DNA of 64,000 nt from Butyricimonas paravirosa (GTDB lineage Bacteria; Bacteroidota; Bacteroidia; Bacteroidales; Marinifilaceae): assembly GCF_032878955.1 (NCBI RefSeq), contig NZ_CP043839.1, positions 4,898,001 to 4,962,000 of the forward strand, read 5' to 3'. Shown in pieces: positions 43,783 to 53,926 of the stretch (position 1 is its first letter; each line of letters begins with the position of its first letter). A program made the position numbers and the translations under genes. A model generated the notes under the pieces. It was given only the letters and a program-made list of their open reading frames with translations. It searched no databases and was not told the DNA's origin.

Positions 43783-44910
43783 ATGATCAAACGGAAGTTA
43801 CGGGATATTATAGAAAAGAGGCTTTTTGATGGTAAGGCGATATTGTTAATGGGTCCTAGACAGGTTGGGAAAACAACTTTATTGAAAGAGCTTTTTGAAG
43901 GTCGGGAGGATGTTATGTGGCTAAATGGCGATGAGTTGGATGTACAGGCGTTGTTTGAAGGGGTTTCGGCAACTCGTTTGAAGGCAATGTTTGGTCGTAA
44001 AAAAATAATCATTATTGATGAAGCTCAACGAATTCCTGATATAGGTTTACGTTTGAAGTTGGTGATAGACCAAATAAAAGATGTACAATTGATCGCTACA
44101 GGAAGTTCTGCATTTGAATTGGCGACTAAAACGGGAGAACCTTTGACCGGGAGAAAATGGGAGTACAAGATGTACCCACTCTCTTTTGGCGAGATGGTAG
44201 ATGAGCATGGATTACTAGATGAGAAAAGAATGATCCCGCATCGACTGATCTTTGGTTATTATCCGGAAGTCGTGATGCGTCCGGGAGAAGAACGGGAGAT
44301 TTTAAGATTATTGTCTGATAGTTATTTGTATAAAGATGTATTGATGTCGGATCAAATCAATAAGCCTGATAGTCTGGTCAAATTGTTGCAGGCTCTTGCC
44401 TTTCAGGTAGGTAGCCAAGTTTCTTATAATGAATTGGCTCAATTATGTAGCTTGGATTCAAAAACGGTGGAGAAATATGTTATTTTGTTAGAACAGTCTT
44501 ATGTTATTTTCAGATTGAATTCTTTTAGTCGAAACTTAAGAAATGAACTGAAAACCAGTAAGAAAATATACTTCTATGATAATGGTATCAGGAATGCTTT
44601 AATTGCCAATTTTAATCAAATAGAGGGACGAGCTGATCGGGGTGCTTTGTGGGAGAATTTTTTAATATCAGAAAGGAAAAAGTTTTTGGAGTATAATCGT
44701 TTGTGGGGCAATTCATGGTTTTGGCGAACAAAAGAACAAAAAGAGATTGATTTGGTTGAGGAACGAGATGGAAAAATAACAGGATATGAATTTAAATGGA
44801 ATCCTGATCAGAAAGTGAAAATTCCTCGTTTGTTTTTAGATTCATACGAAAATAGCGACTTCCAAGTGATACATCGGGATAATTGTGATTCGTTTTTGCT
44901 CGAATATTGA
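43783..44910 (+). CDS. AAA ATPase with DUF4143 domain
   Basis: The protein (375 residues from ATG 43783, MIKRKLRDII) has Walker A (GPRQVGKTTLL) and Walker B (KIIIIDEAQRIPDIG) motifs and a C-terminal DUF4143 nuclease-like domain (WENFLISERKKFLEY, FWRTKEQKEIDLVEE, with an E-x-D pair and GYEFKW). These ATPases are widespread, often multi-copy, in Bacteroidetes and of uncertain function. An upstream in-frame start at 43732 would lie inside the tandem repeat, so it is rejected. Confidence 0.88.
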   Translation: MIKRKLRDIIEKRLFDGKAILLMGPRQVGKTTLLKELFEGREDVMWLNGDELDVQALFEGVSATRLKAMFGRKKIIIIDEAQRIPDIGLRLKLVIDQIKDVQLIATGSSAFELATKTGEPLTGRKWEYKMYPLSFGEMVDEHGLLDEKRMIPHRLIFGYYPEVVMRPGEEREILRLLSDSYLYKDVLMSDQINKPDSLVKLLQALAFQVGSQVSYNELAQLCSLDSKTVEKYVILLEQSYVIFRLNSFSRNLRNELKTSKKIYFYDNGIRNALIANFNQIEGRADRGALWENFLISERKKFLEYNRLWGNSWFWRTKEQKEIDLVEERDGKITGYEFKWNPDQKVKIPRLFLDSYENSDFQVIHRDNCDSFLLEY

Positions 44911-44998
44911 GGGGGAATGACACAGATGTGTGTTACACAAAGTTGTGCAATTGGGTGGAAAAAGTTACTTTTGGCTTGAAAAAACAAATGTGGTAAGT

Positions 44999-45745
44999 AT
45001 GATGCAAGAATATCAAGTTAGCGGTTTTCGGGTGAGGGAATACGAGGAGTTGGAGTCCACGAACACGGAAGCAGAACGTGTGGGGTGGAGCGAGTTGGAA
45101 GATAAGATGGTGATTTTGACATACAGGCAGACGCAGGGACGGGGACAAGTCGGGAATCATTGGGAGAGCGAGCCGGGGAAGAATATATCCATGACGGTGG
45201 TGTTTAAGCCGCGAGAGTTACCGGCGGGACAACAGTTTGCCGTGTCGATGGTGATTGCCTTGGGCGCTTGTGATTTTATTTCCCGTTACGTGAGCGGGTG
45301 TTCCGTGAAGTGGCCGAATGATATTTACGTGGGGGATCGGAAGATTTCCGGAATATTGATCGAACATTCCATCATGGGGCGTTACGTGGGAGGTTCTTTG
45401 TGCGGTATCGGGGTGAATATTAATCAGGAACGTTTCTTGTCGGATGCACCGAATCCGGTTTCCTTGTTTCAGTTGATCGGGAAGGAAATTCCCGTGAAGC
45501 GTGCGTTGGAGGAGTTGCTGGATTGTATTGGAAAGCGATATGAAACAATACGGGATTACGAGGGGTTGGAACGTGATTTTTTGAAGGTGTTGTACCGTCG
45601 GGAGGGAGTATATGATTGGGAGGATGAACGGGGAATGTTCCGGGCATCGATTCGGGGGGTAAACGAGTTCGGACAGCTGGTGTTGGAGGACGTGGAGGGG
45701 AATGAGCGGGTATATGGCTTTAAGGAAATCTCCTATAAATTTTAG
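44999..45745 (+). CDS. birA: Biotin--[acetyl-CoA-carboxylase] ligase
   Basis: The ligase domain shows LESTNTEAERVGW, the biotinyl-AMP loop GRGQVGNHWESEPGKN, VKWPNDIYVGDRKISGILIE and GIGVNINQ. It attaches biotin to carboxylase carrier domains. There is no N-terminal helix-turn-helix, so it is the non-regulatory single-function type. Start: ATG at 44999 or 45002; a GTG at 44930 would add 23 residues without family similarity. The C-terminus ends YKF at AAATTTTAG, part of the AT-rich repeat that follows. Confidence 0.92.
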   Translation: MMQEYQVSGFRVREYEELESTNTEAERVGWSELEDKMVILTYRQTQGRGQVGNHWESEPGKNISMTVVFKPRELPAGQQFAVSMVIALGACDFISRYVSGCSVKWPNDIYVGDRKISGILIEHSIMGRYVGGSLCGIGVNINQERFLSDAPNPVSLFQLIGKEIPVKRALEELLDCIGKRYETIRDYEGLERDFLKVLYRREGVYDWEDERGMFRASIRGVNEFGQLVLEDVEGNERVYGFKEISYKF

Positions 45746-45797
45746 ATTTATGATTTACGATTTATGATTTTAAATTTTAGATTTTAGATTTTAAATT
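45740..45797. repeat. AT-rich word repeat (GATTTTA type)
   Basis: Tandem variants of TTTAGATTT and TTATGATTT fill the birA-parE gap and supply the birA stop codon. The same words occur at 47673-47732 and 61190-61219. Confidence 0.6.
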
Positions 45798-45810
45798 GCG
45801 GAGTTTTGAT

Positions 45811-45818
45811 TATTTTTG
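45811..45818 (+). promoter_or_regulatory. -7 box for parE
   Basis: TATTTTTG matches TAnnTTTG, 19 bases upstream of the parE ATG at 45838, just after the AT-rich repeat. Confidence 0.45.
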
Positions 45819-45837
45819 TGCAAAACATGGATAACTT

Positions 45838-47670
45838 ATGGTAGAGAACTATTCGGAAGATTCTATTCGGACGCTGGACTGGAGGGAACATATACGCTTG
45901 CGCCCCGGTATGTATATCGGAAAATTGGGGGACGGAGCGGCAATGGACGATGGAATATATATACTGGTTAAAGAGGTGGTGGATAATAGTATTGACGAGT
46001 TTGCGATGGGAGCGGGGAGCGAGATTATTATCAAGGTGGAGGAACGGACAGTTTCGGTACGGGATTTCGGACGAGGAATTCCGTTGGGTAAATTGATTGA
46101 CGTGGCCTCGAAGATGAATACGGGTGCCAAGTATGATTCCGAGGCTTTCAAGAAATCCGTGGGATTGAACGGTGTTGGTATAAAAGCCGTGAACGCCCTT
46201 TCCGAGAGTTTTATCATCCAGTCCTTCCGGGACGGGGAGACGAAACGGGTGCGATTCAACAAGGCGCTGATCGTGGAAGATCAGGAGGTGGCCCCGACCA
46301 CGGAACCGAATGGTACGTTGGTGACTTTCATTGCGGACAAGGAGTTGTTCGGTAATTACCATTACATCATGGATTACCTGGAGGCCATGTTCAAGAACTA
46401 CGTGTTCCTGAATTCCGGGTTGACTATCAATTTCAACGGTCAGAAATTACATTCCAAGAGAGGGTTGTATGACTTGTTGTCAGAGAATATGAGTGGGGAG
46501 GGGTTGTACCCGATCATTCATTTGAGGGGAAATGATATTGAGATGGCAATGACACACGGACGGCAGTACGGGGAGGAGTACTACTCTTTCGTGAACGGTC
46601 AGCACACGACGCAGGGAGGTACGCACTTGATTGCTTTCCGGGAGGCCGTGGTGAAGACGATCCGTGATTTTTACAAGAAAGATTTTGATTTGGCTGATAT
46701 TCGTACTTCGATTATTGCGGCGATCAGCATAAAAGTACAGGAACCGATGTTCGAGTCGCAGACGAAGACAAAGTTAGGTTCTAAAGATATAGCTCCGGAG
46801 GGTCCTTCGGTGCGTAATTTTATTTTTGATTTCGTGACGAAGGAGCTGGATAATTACCTGCACCGGAATCCGGACACGGCAGAGTTGTTATTACGCAAGA
46901 TTGTCGAGACGGAAAAGGAGCGGAAGGCGATGTCCGGTATCCAGAAGATCGCGAGAGAACGAGCCAAGCAGGTGAGCCTGCACAACCGGAAGTTGCGGGA
47001 TTGTCGGGTGCATTTCAATTCCAATCATGAGCGGAAGACTGAATCGTCGATATTCATTACCGAGGGGGATTCTGCCAGTGGGTCTATCACGAAGTCGCGG
47101 GACGTGAACACGCAGGCCGTGTTTAGCTTGCGGGGTAAACCGTTAAATTCCTACGGGCTGACCAAGAAGATCGTGTACGAAAACGAGGAGTTCAATCTTT
47201 TGCAGGCAGCGTTGAATATCGAGAATGGAATAGAAGAATTACGTTATAATAATATTATTATCGCCACGGATGCGGATGTGGACGGGATGCACATACGATT
47301 GTTGCTGTTGACATTCTTTTTGCAATTTTTCCCGGATGTGGTACGGTCAGGGCATTTGTACATTTTGCAGACCCCGTTGTTTCGGGTGCGGAATAAGAAG
47401 GAGACACGCTATTGTTACTCTGATGCGGAACGAGAGAAGGCGATCAAGCAGTTGGGACCGAAACCGGAGATCACGCGATTTAAAGGTTTGGGAGAGATTT
47501 CTCCGGACGAGTTCGGTGGGTTTATCGGGAAAGACATCCGTTTGGAACCGGTACGCATGACAAAGCAGGACCCGATTAGTACGATCCTATCCTATTACAT
47601 GGGAAAGAACACGAACGAGCGGCAGGATTTTATTATAGATAATTTGTACGTGGAGAAGGATGAAATCTAA
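45838..47670 (+). CDS. parE: DNA topoisomerase IV subunit B
   Basis: This ATPase subunit of a type IIA topoisomerase has 610 residues. The GHKL ATP-binding site contains LVKEVVDNSIDEF and VRDFGRGIPLG; the transducer has HTTQGGTHL; the TOPRIM metal site shows ITEGDSASGS and DADVDGMHIRLL. The C-terminal part (RFKGLGEISPDEFGGFIG) completes it. It is followed 64 bases later by the A subunit, and size and pairing favour topoisomerase IV over gyrase. Confidence 0.92.
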   Translation: MVENYSEDSIRTLDWREHIRLRPGMYIGKLGDGAAMDDGIYILVKEVVDNSIDEFAMGAGSEIIIKVEERTVSVRDFGRGIPLGKLIDVASKMNTGAKYDSEAFKKSVGLNGVGIKAVNALSESFIIQSFRDGETKRVRFNKALIVEDQEVAPTTEPNGTLVTFIADKELFGNYHYIMDYLEAMFKNYVFLNSGLTINFNGQKLHSKRGLYDLLSENMSGEGLYPIIHLRGNDIEMAMTHGRQYGEEYYSFVNGQHTTQGGTHLIAFREAVVKTIRDFYKKDFDLADIRTSIIAAISIKVQEPMFESQTKTKLGSKDIAPEGPSVRNFIFDFVTKELDNYLHRNPDTAELLLRKIVETEKERKAMSGIQKIARERAKQVSLHNRKLRDCRVHFNSNHERKTESSIFITEGDSASGSITKSRDVNTQAVFSLRGKPLNSYGLTKKIVYENEEFNLLQAALNIENGIEELRYNNIIIATDADVDGMHIRLLLLTFFLQFFPDVVRSGHLYILQTPLFRVRNKKETRYCYSDAEREKAIKQLGPKPEITRFKGLGEISPDEFGGFIGKDIRLEPVRMTKQDPISTILSYYMGKNTNERQDFIIDNLYVEKDEI

Positions 47671-47672
47671 CC

Positions 47673-47732
47673 ATTTTATGATTTTAGATTTTAAATTTTA
47701 GATTTTAGATTGCAACTTTCAATTTTCAATTA
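47673..47732. repeat. AT-rich word repeat in the parE-parC gap
   Basis: Variants of GATTTTAGATTTTAAATTT, then CAACTTTCAATTTTCAATT (the complement of the ATTGAAAA words), occupy the whole gap up to the parC start. Confidence 0.6.
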
Positions 47733-47734
47733 AT

Positions 47735-50365
47735 ATGAGCGAGGAAATAGAGAACGGGGAAGTAGAGAATGTGGAGCCGGAGCAACAGGAAGAAAACGGC
47801 CGGGTGCGGTCGATTCAGCATTTGTCGGGAATGTTCGAGAAGTGGTTCTTGGATTATGCTTCCTACGTGATTCTGGAACGTGCGGTGCCTTACGTGAACG
47901 ACGGGTTAAAACCTGTGCAGCGTCGTATATTACACGCGATGAAGGAGATGGATGACGGGCGGTTTAATAAGGTGGCCAATATCGTGGGGAGTACGATGGC
48001 TTATCACCCGCATGGAGATGCCTCAATCAAGGATGCGTTGGTGCAGTTGGGACAGAAGAATCTGTTGGTGGATTGCCAGGGAAACTGGGGAAATATCCTG
48101 ACGGGAGATGATGCGGCAGCCGGACGTTATATCGAGGCACGTCTTTCGAAGTTCGCCTTGGAGGTGGCTTTTAACCCGAAGACAACGAACTGGAAGCTGT
48201 CGTACGACGGTCGGAAAAGAGAGCCGGTGACGTTGCCCGTGAAGTTCCCGTTGTTGTTGGCTCAAGGAGTGGAAGGTATTGCCGTGGGATTGGCCTCGAA
48301 GATATTGCCGCACAATTTCAACGAGTTGCTGGATGCTTGTGTCGCTTATTTGAAAAATGAAGATTTTGTTTTATACCCGGATTTCCCGACGGGGGGAATG
48401 ATCGACGTGTCGAAATATAATGACGGGTTGCGCGGGGGAGTGGTGAAAATTCGGGCAAAGATAGAGAAAGACGCCGGGAATAAGATTCTGCGGATCACGG
48501 AAATTCCTTTCGGACGGACGACTTCGGCCTTGATCGATTCGATTCTGAAAGCGAACGAGAAGGGAAAGATCAAGATCAAGAAGATTGATGATAACACGGC
48601 GGCAACAGCGGAGATTTTGGTGTATCTGGCCGCGGGAGTTTCTTCCGACAAGACGATAGATGCTTTGTATGCCTGTACGGATTGCGAGTTGTCGGTTTCT
48701 CCGAACTCGTGCGTGATCGAGAATGATAAGCCGATTTTCATGCCGATTACCGATATTTTACGGAAATCGGTGGACGAAACGGTGGCCTTGTTGTTGTTGG
48801 AGTTGAAGATTAAGCTGGGCGAGTTGGAGACGGATTGGCAATATTCATCTCTGGAAAAGATATTTATTGAAGAACGTATTTACAAGGATAAAGAATTCGA
48901 GGAGAGCGAGTCGATTGATCAGGTGGTGGTTCACGTGCGGAAACGCTTGGAACCGTTCTTGCCAGAATTGATTCGTCCGGTGACGGATGACGATATAAAG
49001 CTCTTGTTGGAGATCAAGATGAAACGAATCTTGAAGTTCAACTCGGAACAGGCTGAGAATTATATTAAGGGATTGGAAGAGGAGATTGCCCGGGTGAAAT
49101 TTGACATCGAGCATATTATTCCTTACTCGATCAATTATTACGAAAATATCAAGAAAAAGTACGGTAAAGGTCGGGAACGTCTCACGGAAATTCGGAATTT
49201 CGAGAATATCGAGGCCACGAAAGTCGTGGTGGCAAACGAAAAGTTATACATCAACCGGGAGGAAGGTTTTATCGGGACGGCCTTGAAGAAGGACGAGTTT
49301 ATCTGCGAGTGTTCGGATATTGACGATGTAATCGTGTTCCGGAAGGATGGTACGTATTACGTGACCAAGGTGGCGGATAAGTTGTTCGTGGGAAAAGACG
49401 TGCTGTACGTGAATGTGTTCAAGAAGAATGATAAGCGTACGATATATAACGTGGCCTACCGGGATGGTAAAGTGGGACCGTCTTACGTGAAACGTTTCTT
49501 CGTGACGGGAACGACCCGCGATAAGCAATATAACTTGACGAAAGGTACGCAGGGGTCACGGGTGCTGTATTTCAGTGCTAACCCGAACGGGGAGGCCGAG
49601 GTGATCAAGGTATGCTTGAAACCGAAACCAGGCATGAAGAAACTGGTGTTCGAGTATGATTTTGCAGGTTTGGCGATTAAGGGACGTGACTCGCAGGGAA
49701 ACGTGTTGAGTAAGAATGATATTCACAAGATCTCATTGGTACAGAAAGGGGCATCCACGCTGGGAGGTCGGAAGATATGGATTGACGAGGATGTATTGCG
49801 GCTGAATACTGACGGGCGTGGCCGTTACTTGGGAGAATTTCAGGGAGAGGACCGGATTCTGGTGGTGAATAAAAACGGTACTTACTACACGACGGATTAT
49901 GATTTGAGTAATCACTACGAGGAGGGATTCTCGGTGCTTGAGAAGTATGAACCGGAGAAAGTCTGGTCGGCTGTTTTCTTTGATGCGGAACAACAATTCT
50001 ATTACTTGAAACGTTTCCGTTTCGAGAATGTGGTGCGTCATACGCTGTTTATCGGGGAAACGGAAGGTTCGTATCTTGTAGCCTTGAGCGGTGAAAAGCG
50101 ACCTCGGTTCGAGGTTGTGTTTGGTGGACGTTACGAAAGTCGTCCGGCTGAGGTGATTGTTGCGGATGAGTTTATTGCCGAGAAATCGTACAAGGCTCGC
50201 GGAAAGCGGGTGACGACTTACGAGGTAAAACAGATCAACGAGATCGAACCTTTGGATAGCGGTGAGGAGGAAAGCGAGGAAACGGCTTCGACCGACATTG
50301 ATTTCGAGATCACGAACCCGGATATGCTGAGTGACGAGACGCAGATGAAGTTGGATTTTGAATAA
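47735..50365 (+). CDS. parC: DNA topoisomerase IV subunit A
   Basis: This DNA-cleaving subunit of topoisomerase IV has 876 residues. The breakage-reunion domain has SYVILERAVPYVNDGLKPVQ, MAYHPHGDASIKDALVQ and AAAGRYIEARLSKFA, with the catalytic tyrosine at about residue 132. The C-terminal beta-pinwheel region (about residues 510-830) contains VIVFRKDGTYYVTKV and ILVVNKNGTYYTTDY blades. An acidic tail (GEEESEETASTDIDF) ends the protein. Shikimate kinase begins at the base after its stop. Confidence 0.93.
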   Translation: MSEEIENGEVENVEPEQQEENGRVRSIQHLSGMFEKWFLDYASYVILERAVPYVNDGLKPVQRRILHAMKEMDDGRFNKVANIVGSTMAYHPHGDASIKDALVQLGQKNLLVDCQGNWGNILTGDDAAAGRYIEARLSKFALEVAFNPKTTNWKLSYDGRKREPVTLPVKFPLLLAQGVEGIAVGLASKILPHNFNELLDACVAYLKNEDFVLYPDFPTGGMIDVSKYNDGLRGGVVKIRAKIEKDAGNKILRITEIPFGRTTSALIDSILKANEKGKIKIKKIDDNTAATAEILVYLAAGVSSDKTIDALYACTDCELSVSPNSCVIENDKPIFMPITDILRKSVDETVALLLLELKIKLGELETDWQYSSLEKIFIEERIYKDKEFEESESIDQVVVHVRKRLEPFLPELIRPVTDDDIKLLLEIKMKRILKFNSEQAENYIKGLEEEIARVKFDIEHIIPYSINYYENIKKKYGKGRERLTEIRNFENIEATKVVVANEKLYINREEGFIGTALKKDEFICECSDIDDVIVFRKDGTYYVTKVADKLFVGKDVLYVNVFKKNDKRTIYNVAYRDGKVGPSYVKRFFVTGTTRDKQYNLTKGTQGSRVLYFSANPNGEAEVIKVCLKPKPGMKKLVFEYDFAGLAIKGRDSQGNVLSKNDIHKISLVQKGASTLGGRKIWIDEDVLRLNTDGRGRYLGEFQGEDRILVVNKNGTYYTTDYDLSNHYEEGFSVLEKYEPEKVWSAVFFDAEQQFYYLKRFRFENVVRHTLFIGETEGSYLVALSGEKRPRFEVVFGGRYESRPAEVIVADEFIAEKSYKARGKRVTTYEVKQINEIEPLDSGEEESEETASTDIDFEITNPDMLSDETQMKLDFE

Positions 50366-50839
50366 ATGCCGGAAGTGAAAAGTATGAAGTACTTTATCGT
50401 GGGATATATGGCGAGTGGCAAGTCCACGTTCGGGAAGGAATTGGCCAAAGATAAAGGACTTCCTTTTCTGGATCTGGACGAGAGTGTCAAGAGCAGAGAG
50501 GGACGGTCGATTTCGGAGATTTTTGCCAAGGAGGGAGAGGAGTATTTCCGGAAGAGGGAACGGGAAATCTTGCATGAAATATGTAACGAGACGGATGAAT
50601 TTGTACTGGCCACGGGAGGGGGAACACCTTGTTTCTTTGACAATATGGATTATATGAACCAAGAGGGAACGACTGTTTTCTTGAACACGTCATCTCTTGT
50701 TATTGTCGATCGCTTGAAACGGCAACGCACTAATCGGCCTTTATTGGCCATGTATTCTGATGATGAGTTGGAGTTTTTTGTTCGGGAACATCTGGAATCC
50801 CGGCTTCCTTTTTATTTGAAAGCCAAGGAACAGGTATAG
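50366..50839 (+). CDS. aroK: Shikimate kinase
   Basis: This enzyme phosphorylates shikimate in aromatic amino acid synthesis. The P-loop GYMASGKSTFGKELA, the substrate motif FLDLDESVKSREG, EEYFRKREREIL and ATGGGTPC are present, followed by RQRTNRPLL in the LID region. At 157 residues it is slightly short: it stops at FYLKAKEQV, so the last strand and helix found in most homologues are missing. ATG at 50366 abuts the parC stop; ATG at 50384 (MKYFIVGYM) is an alternative. Confidence 0.9.
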   Translation: MPEVKSMKYFIVGYMASGKSTFGKELAKDKGLPFLDLDESVKSREGRSISEIFAKEGEEYFRKREREILHEICNETDEFVLATGGGTPCFFDNMDYMNQEGTTVFLNTSSLVIVDRLKRQRTNRPLLAMYSDDELEFFVREHLESRLPFYLKAKEQV

Positions 50840-51030
50840 TACCCGTGTCACGTGAGAGTTCGGGGCGTGTTTATTGGGAAATAAGCCCGTACGTGGCAAC
50901 TAAAGACGTGTACCCTACCCATCATATTCGATCAGCTCAAGTGGCTTTGAAACGGAGGAGAATGGAGAGAGAAACGTCCATCCCGACTTATTTCCCGCCG
51001 AACTCTTTTCGGAATGATCCCAACTTTCTT

Positions 51031-53862
51031 TTATTTCCGTTTACAGATTTCGTTGTACGAGCAAGTACGGCACTTTTCCGGTAATTCCGTTTGCGTGAAC
51101 GGTACTTCGGGTGAAAAGAGTTTTTCTAATAATTGCACGAGTAGATCTTGAAATTCCGGTTCGTATGGTTTAAAGCGAAGAATCGGTTCTTTGTTACACT
51201 TCAACAGATAGCTGTAATTCGGCGTGAAAAGCAACTTCGTGCTGTATATTCCCGGAAGAATCGGGTCTGTACCCGGATTTTCGTACTCGTACATCATGCA
51301 ATAGAGCAAGGTTTGGAAAGCCGCTTTATTTCGCTGTTTGTTGTTTGAATCAAAGATGGACGGCAGGTCTTTAAGATCGGTTTTGTCGGCTCCGGTTTTG
51401 TAGTCTATGACACGGGTTCCTTGGGCGACCCGGTCAACCCGGTCGATGTCTCCTTCCACGTAGATCACTGTGGGCTGGTCAAAAGCGGAAATCGTGACGG
51501 GCATACGATATTTTCTTTCCATGGAAATGATGTGGAAAGGACATAACGTTTTATCAAATTCGAAAACCTTCTTCACGTATTTTTTCACGACAGATAATAC
51601 AAGGTCATTGGCCCCGCTTTCCAACATTTTGGACACGGTCGTGTCGTATAACTTTTCGTAGGCAGCCTGAATGTGTTGTTCAATCAGTGAATCGTTTTTC
51701 ATCAAGGCATCGAGACCTTCTGCCGTGATCTCCCCGTTAGGGAAAGTTTGGTAGAGAGATTGTGTACTTTGATGGAAAATAGTCCCTAACAGGCGGTGAT
51801 CCAGCTCTTCGGCCATCTCTTCTTTCTCTTTGATCCGGGCGATGTATTTGAAATAAAATTTCAGGTGACACTCCATGTACGTGTTGAGCGCGGATGGCGA
51901 GATTCCCCGTTCGTTTTCATCCGTGTAACTTTTCAGTTTCTCCAGGATCGACGGATTTTTAGGGATGGAAATGGTCGGGTTGTCCTGAACCGATATTTTG
52001 TTTTGGAAATGGACTTCCCGGATGGGTAGTCCCGATTCGTATTTTATCTGGTAAAGGAAACGACTCATCTCGCCGCTACTCATGCCTTTCGTGATATCTG
52101 TGTACAATAGTTTGATGTTTTTAGCCCGTTGCAAGAGGCGGTAAAAGTAATAGGCGAAAAGGGCATCCATGTGTTCCGGAGTTGGTAATCCGAATCCCAG
52201 TCGCAGGTTGTAGGGGATAAATGACGAGGCGTGTCCGCCTTTCGGCAGAATTCCCTCGTTGGCAGACAGGATAATCAAGTTTTTGAAATCCAGCATACGG
52301 GTTTCCATCAATCCCATGATCTGCATTCCTTCTAGCGGCTCTCCGGAGAATGGGATGGACACACCTTGTAATATCTTGTGAATAATTTGCAGGTAAAACT
52401 TATTGTCCGGGATAATATTTTCTTCAATAAAGGTATTTTTAATGCCTTGAATCGTCGTGAAAATCGTGAATAGAAATTCCTTTTCGATGGCTAGTCCTTC
52501 ATGGCTTTCGGGCTGTATGGAAGCAATCAGTTGTTTCAAAATGCGCAACAGGTAATCGAGCAAGTTCTCTTCCGACGAGGAGAATATGGCTCGTGTGATT
52601 TCGCTGAATTGAAGACTTTTTTCTGCCACGTACACGATATTGTTCGTGTTAATGTAATTCGTGATCTTGGGAATATCTTCCGAACAGGAACTTTTTATTA
52701 GTTTATGGTTCAACAGGGCGATGACCGGTTTGTAGTAATAATGGGTCATTTCTCCCTCTTTCTTGGCATAATGCTTTAAATCTCCCAGCATGGCAATCAA
52801 GGCGGCAACAGACGTGTTCTGTGCCGGGTACCCCATCGTGATGTTGATTTTGTCGATCGTGTCGGGAATGGAGTGTATGACCGGGGTGAGTAAGCTTTCG
52901 TCGCAAAGGACGATGGCCGTGTCCGTGTATGAATCTTGCCGTTCCGGGTGGATTTGTTCAATCAGTGTCGGGATCAGTTTGGCCTGTCCGATGGTTGAGG
53001 GAACAGAGATGTACTCGATGGCTTTGTCGTTGTACCTGAAGTTGTTGAAATGTTCCAGTCCCAGGGCATTGGGGAACAGTTTCATGTTCTCCCGGATATA
53101 AATGCCTGCCTCGTGGTTGTCGTTTGCCGAATAGTACAAGTCGTAATCCCAGTAGAAGAGGGCTTGTCGGTTATCCCGGAAATAGGAAAATATCCGTTTT
53201 TCGCATTGATTCAAGGCATTGAATCCGGCAAATATCAGTTGACGATCCGTGTGATGTTGGGAGAGTTGTTCGCAGAATAGACGTTGCCCCATACCTTCGT
53301 AGCACAAGTTTTCATCGAGTAGTTTTGTCTTAAAACGGGTATAGGTCGGGTAGAGTTTATCCCATACGTTTAGAAATTCCTGTTGTTCCCGACTGTATTT
53401 TTCCGAGTTGAAACTCCGCCAGAAACTTTGAATAAACTCCACCTGTTCCGGGGTAAGGTAGGGGAAGGCGGATTCAATTTCCCTCAATGCCGTGATGTTG
53501 GAAAAGAGGTCTTTGGCGTCCACGAGATATTTGTCTATGTCATCGAAATCCCCAAGTAACATATTGCCCCAAAAATAGAAATCGTCAAAACGTTCGGTCG
53601 TTCCGGCATATTCTTGATAGGTCTTGTAAAGTTTGATGATAAGAGTCAGTTCTTCGGCTTTTTTCAGTCCGGTCTGGCGTTCTATGAATTCGCTTAACGT
53701 CAGTATTTCCGGCATCCACACGGGACGATCAATCAGTTGGGCCAGTTCTTGAGCTAAGAATAGTCCGGCTCGTTTGTTCGGGAACAGAATGGTCAGGTTG
53801 TCAAAATTGTGGCCATATTTCTGAATCAGATCTTTTGCCAGGAGATGAAGAAACGAATTCAT
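51031..53862 (-). CDS. AddB-like PD-(D/E)XK nuclease family protein
   Basis: This 943-residue protein is related to the nuclease subunit of AddAB recombination complexes. The N-terminal helicase-like part is inactive-looking (LTILFPNKRAGLFLAQELAQ, without a Walker A). The C-terminal nuclease has GDIDRVDRV and VIDYKTGADKTDLKDL (Asp and Asp-Tyr-Lys catalytic motif). One cysteine in YMECHLKFYF plus CRTCSYNEIC at the extreme C-terminus would form the AddB-type 4Fe-4S staple. It should act with a UvrD-like AddA partner in double-strand break repair; that partner is not in the window. Confidence 0.87.
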   Translation of the reverse strand: MNSFLHLLAKDLIQKYGHNFDNLTILFPNKRAGLFLAQELAQLIDRPVWMPEILTLSEFIERQTGLKKAEELTLIIKLYKTYQEYAGTTERFDDFYFWGNMLLGDFDDIDKYLVDAKDLFSNITALREIESAFPYLTPEQVEFIQSFWRSFNSEKYSREQQEFLNVWDKLYPTYTRFKTKLLDENLCYEGMGQRLFCEQLSQHHTDRQLIFAGFNALNQCEKRIFSYFRDNRQALFYWDYDLYYSANDNHEAGIYIRENMKLFPNALGLEHFNNFRYNDKAIEYISVPSTIGQAKLIPTLIEQIHPERQDSYTDTAIVLCDESLLTPVIHSIPDTIDKINITMGYPAQNTSVAALIAMLGDLKHYAKKEGEMTHYYYKPVIALLNHKLIKSSCSEDIPKITNYINTNNIVYVAEKSLQFSEITRAIFSSSEENLLDYLLRILKQLIASIQPESHEGLAIEKEFLFTIFTTIQGIKNTFIEENIIPDNKFYLQIIHKILQGVSIPFSGEPLEGMQIMGLMETRMLDFKNLIILSANEGILPKGGHASSFIPYNLRLGFGLPTPEHMDALFAYYFYRLLQRAKNIKLLYTDITKGMSSGEMSRFLYQIKYESGLPIREVHFQNKISVQDNPTISIPKNPSILEKLKSYTDENERGISPSALNTYMECHLKFYFKYIARIKEKEEMAEELDHRLLGTIFHQSTQSLYQTFPNGEITAEGLDALMKNDSLIEQHIQAAYEKLYDTTVSKMLESGANDLVLSVVKKYVKKVFEFDKTLCPFHIISMERKYRMPVTISAFDQPTVIYVEGDIDRVDRVAQGTRVIDYKTGADKTDLKDLPSIFDSNNKQRNKAAFQTLLYCMMYEYENPGTDPILPGIYSTKLLFTPNYSYLLKCNKEPILRFKPYEPEFQDLLVQLLEKLFSPEVPFTQTELPEKCRTCSYNEICKRK

Positions 53863-53872
53863 ATTTTATTAC

Positions 53873-53880
53873 TATTTTTG
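53873..53880 (+). promoter_or_regulatory. -7 box for the nitroreductase gene
   Basis: TATTTTTG matches TAnnTTTG, 46 bases upstream of the nitroreductase ATG. It is interleaved with the divergent box at 53889-53896. Confidence 0.4.
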
Positions 53881-53888
53881 TTTCGGAA

Positions 53889-53896
53889 CAAATTTA
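53889..53896 (-). promoter_or_regulatory. -7 box for the AddB-like gene
   Basis: On the minus strand this reads TAAATTTG, matching TAnnTTTG, 26 bases upstream of the AddB-like ATG at 53862. Confidence 0.4.
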
Positions 53897-53926
53897 CAAT
53901 TTAATCATTAGATTCAATATAGATTT

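Noticed and set aside
45838..50365. Gyrase (gyrB/gyrA) instead of topoisomerase IV
   Set aside because: Subunit sizes, adjacency of the two genes and the C-terminal pinwheel pattern fit Bacteroidetes ParE/ParC better; a gyrase pair is expected elsewhere. Not excluded by sequence alone.
50366..50839. Frameshift truncating aroK
   Set aside because: The protein is short at the C-terminus, but no continuation of shikimate kinase is visible in the other frames after the stop, so natural shortness is more likely.
50845..51084. 79-codon frame after aroK
   Set aside because: It starts from a non-ATG codon, runs into the AddB-like gene antisense, and has no recognisable features; the 190 bases between aroK and the AddB-like stop hold nothing else I can identify.
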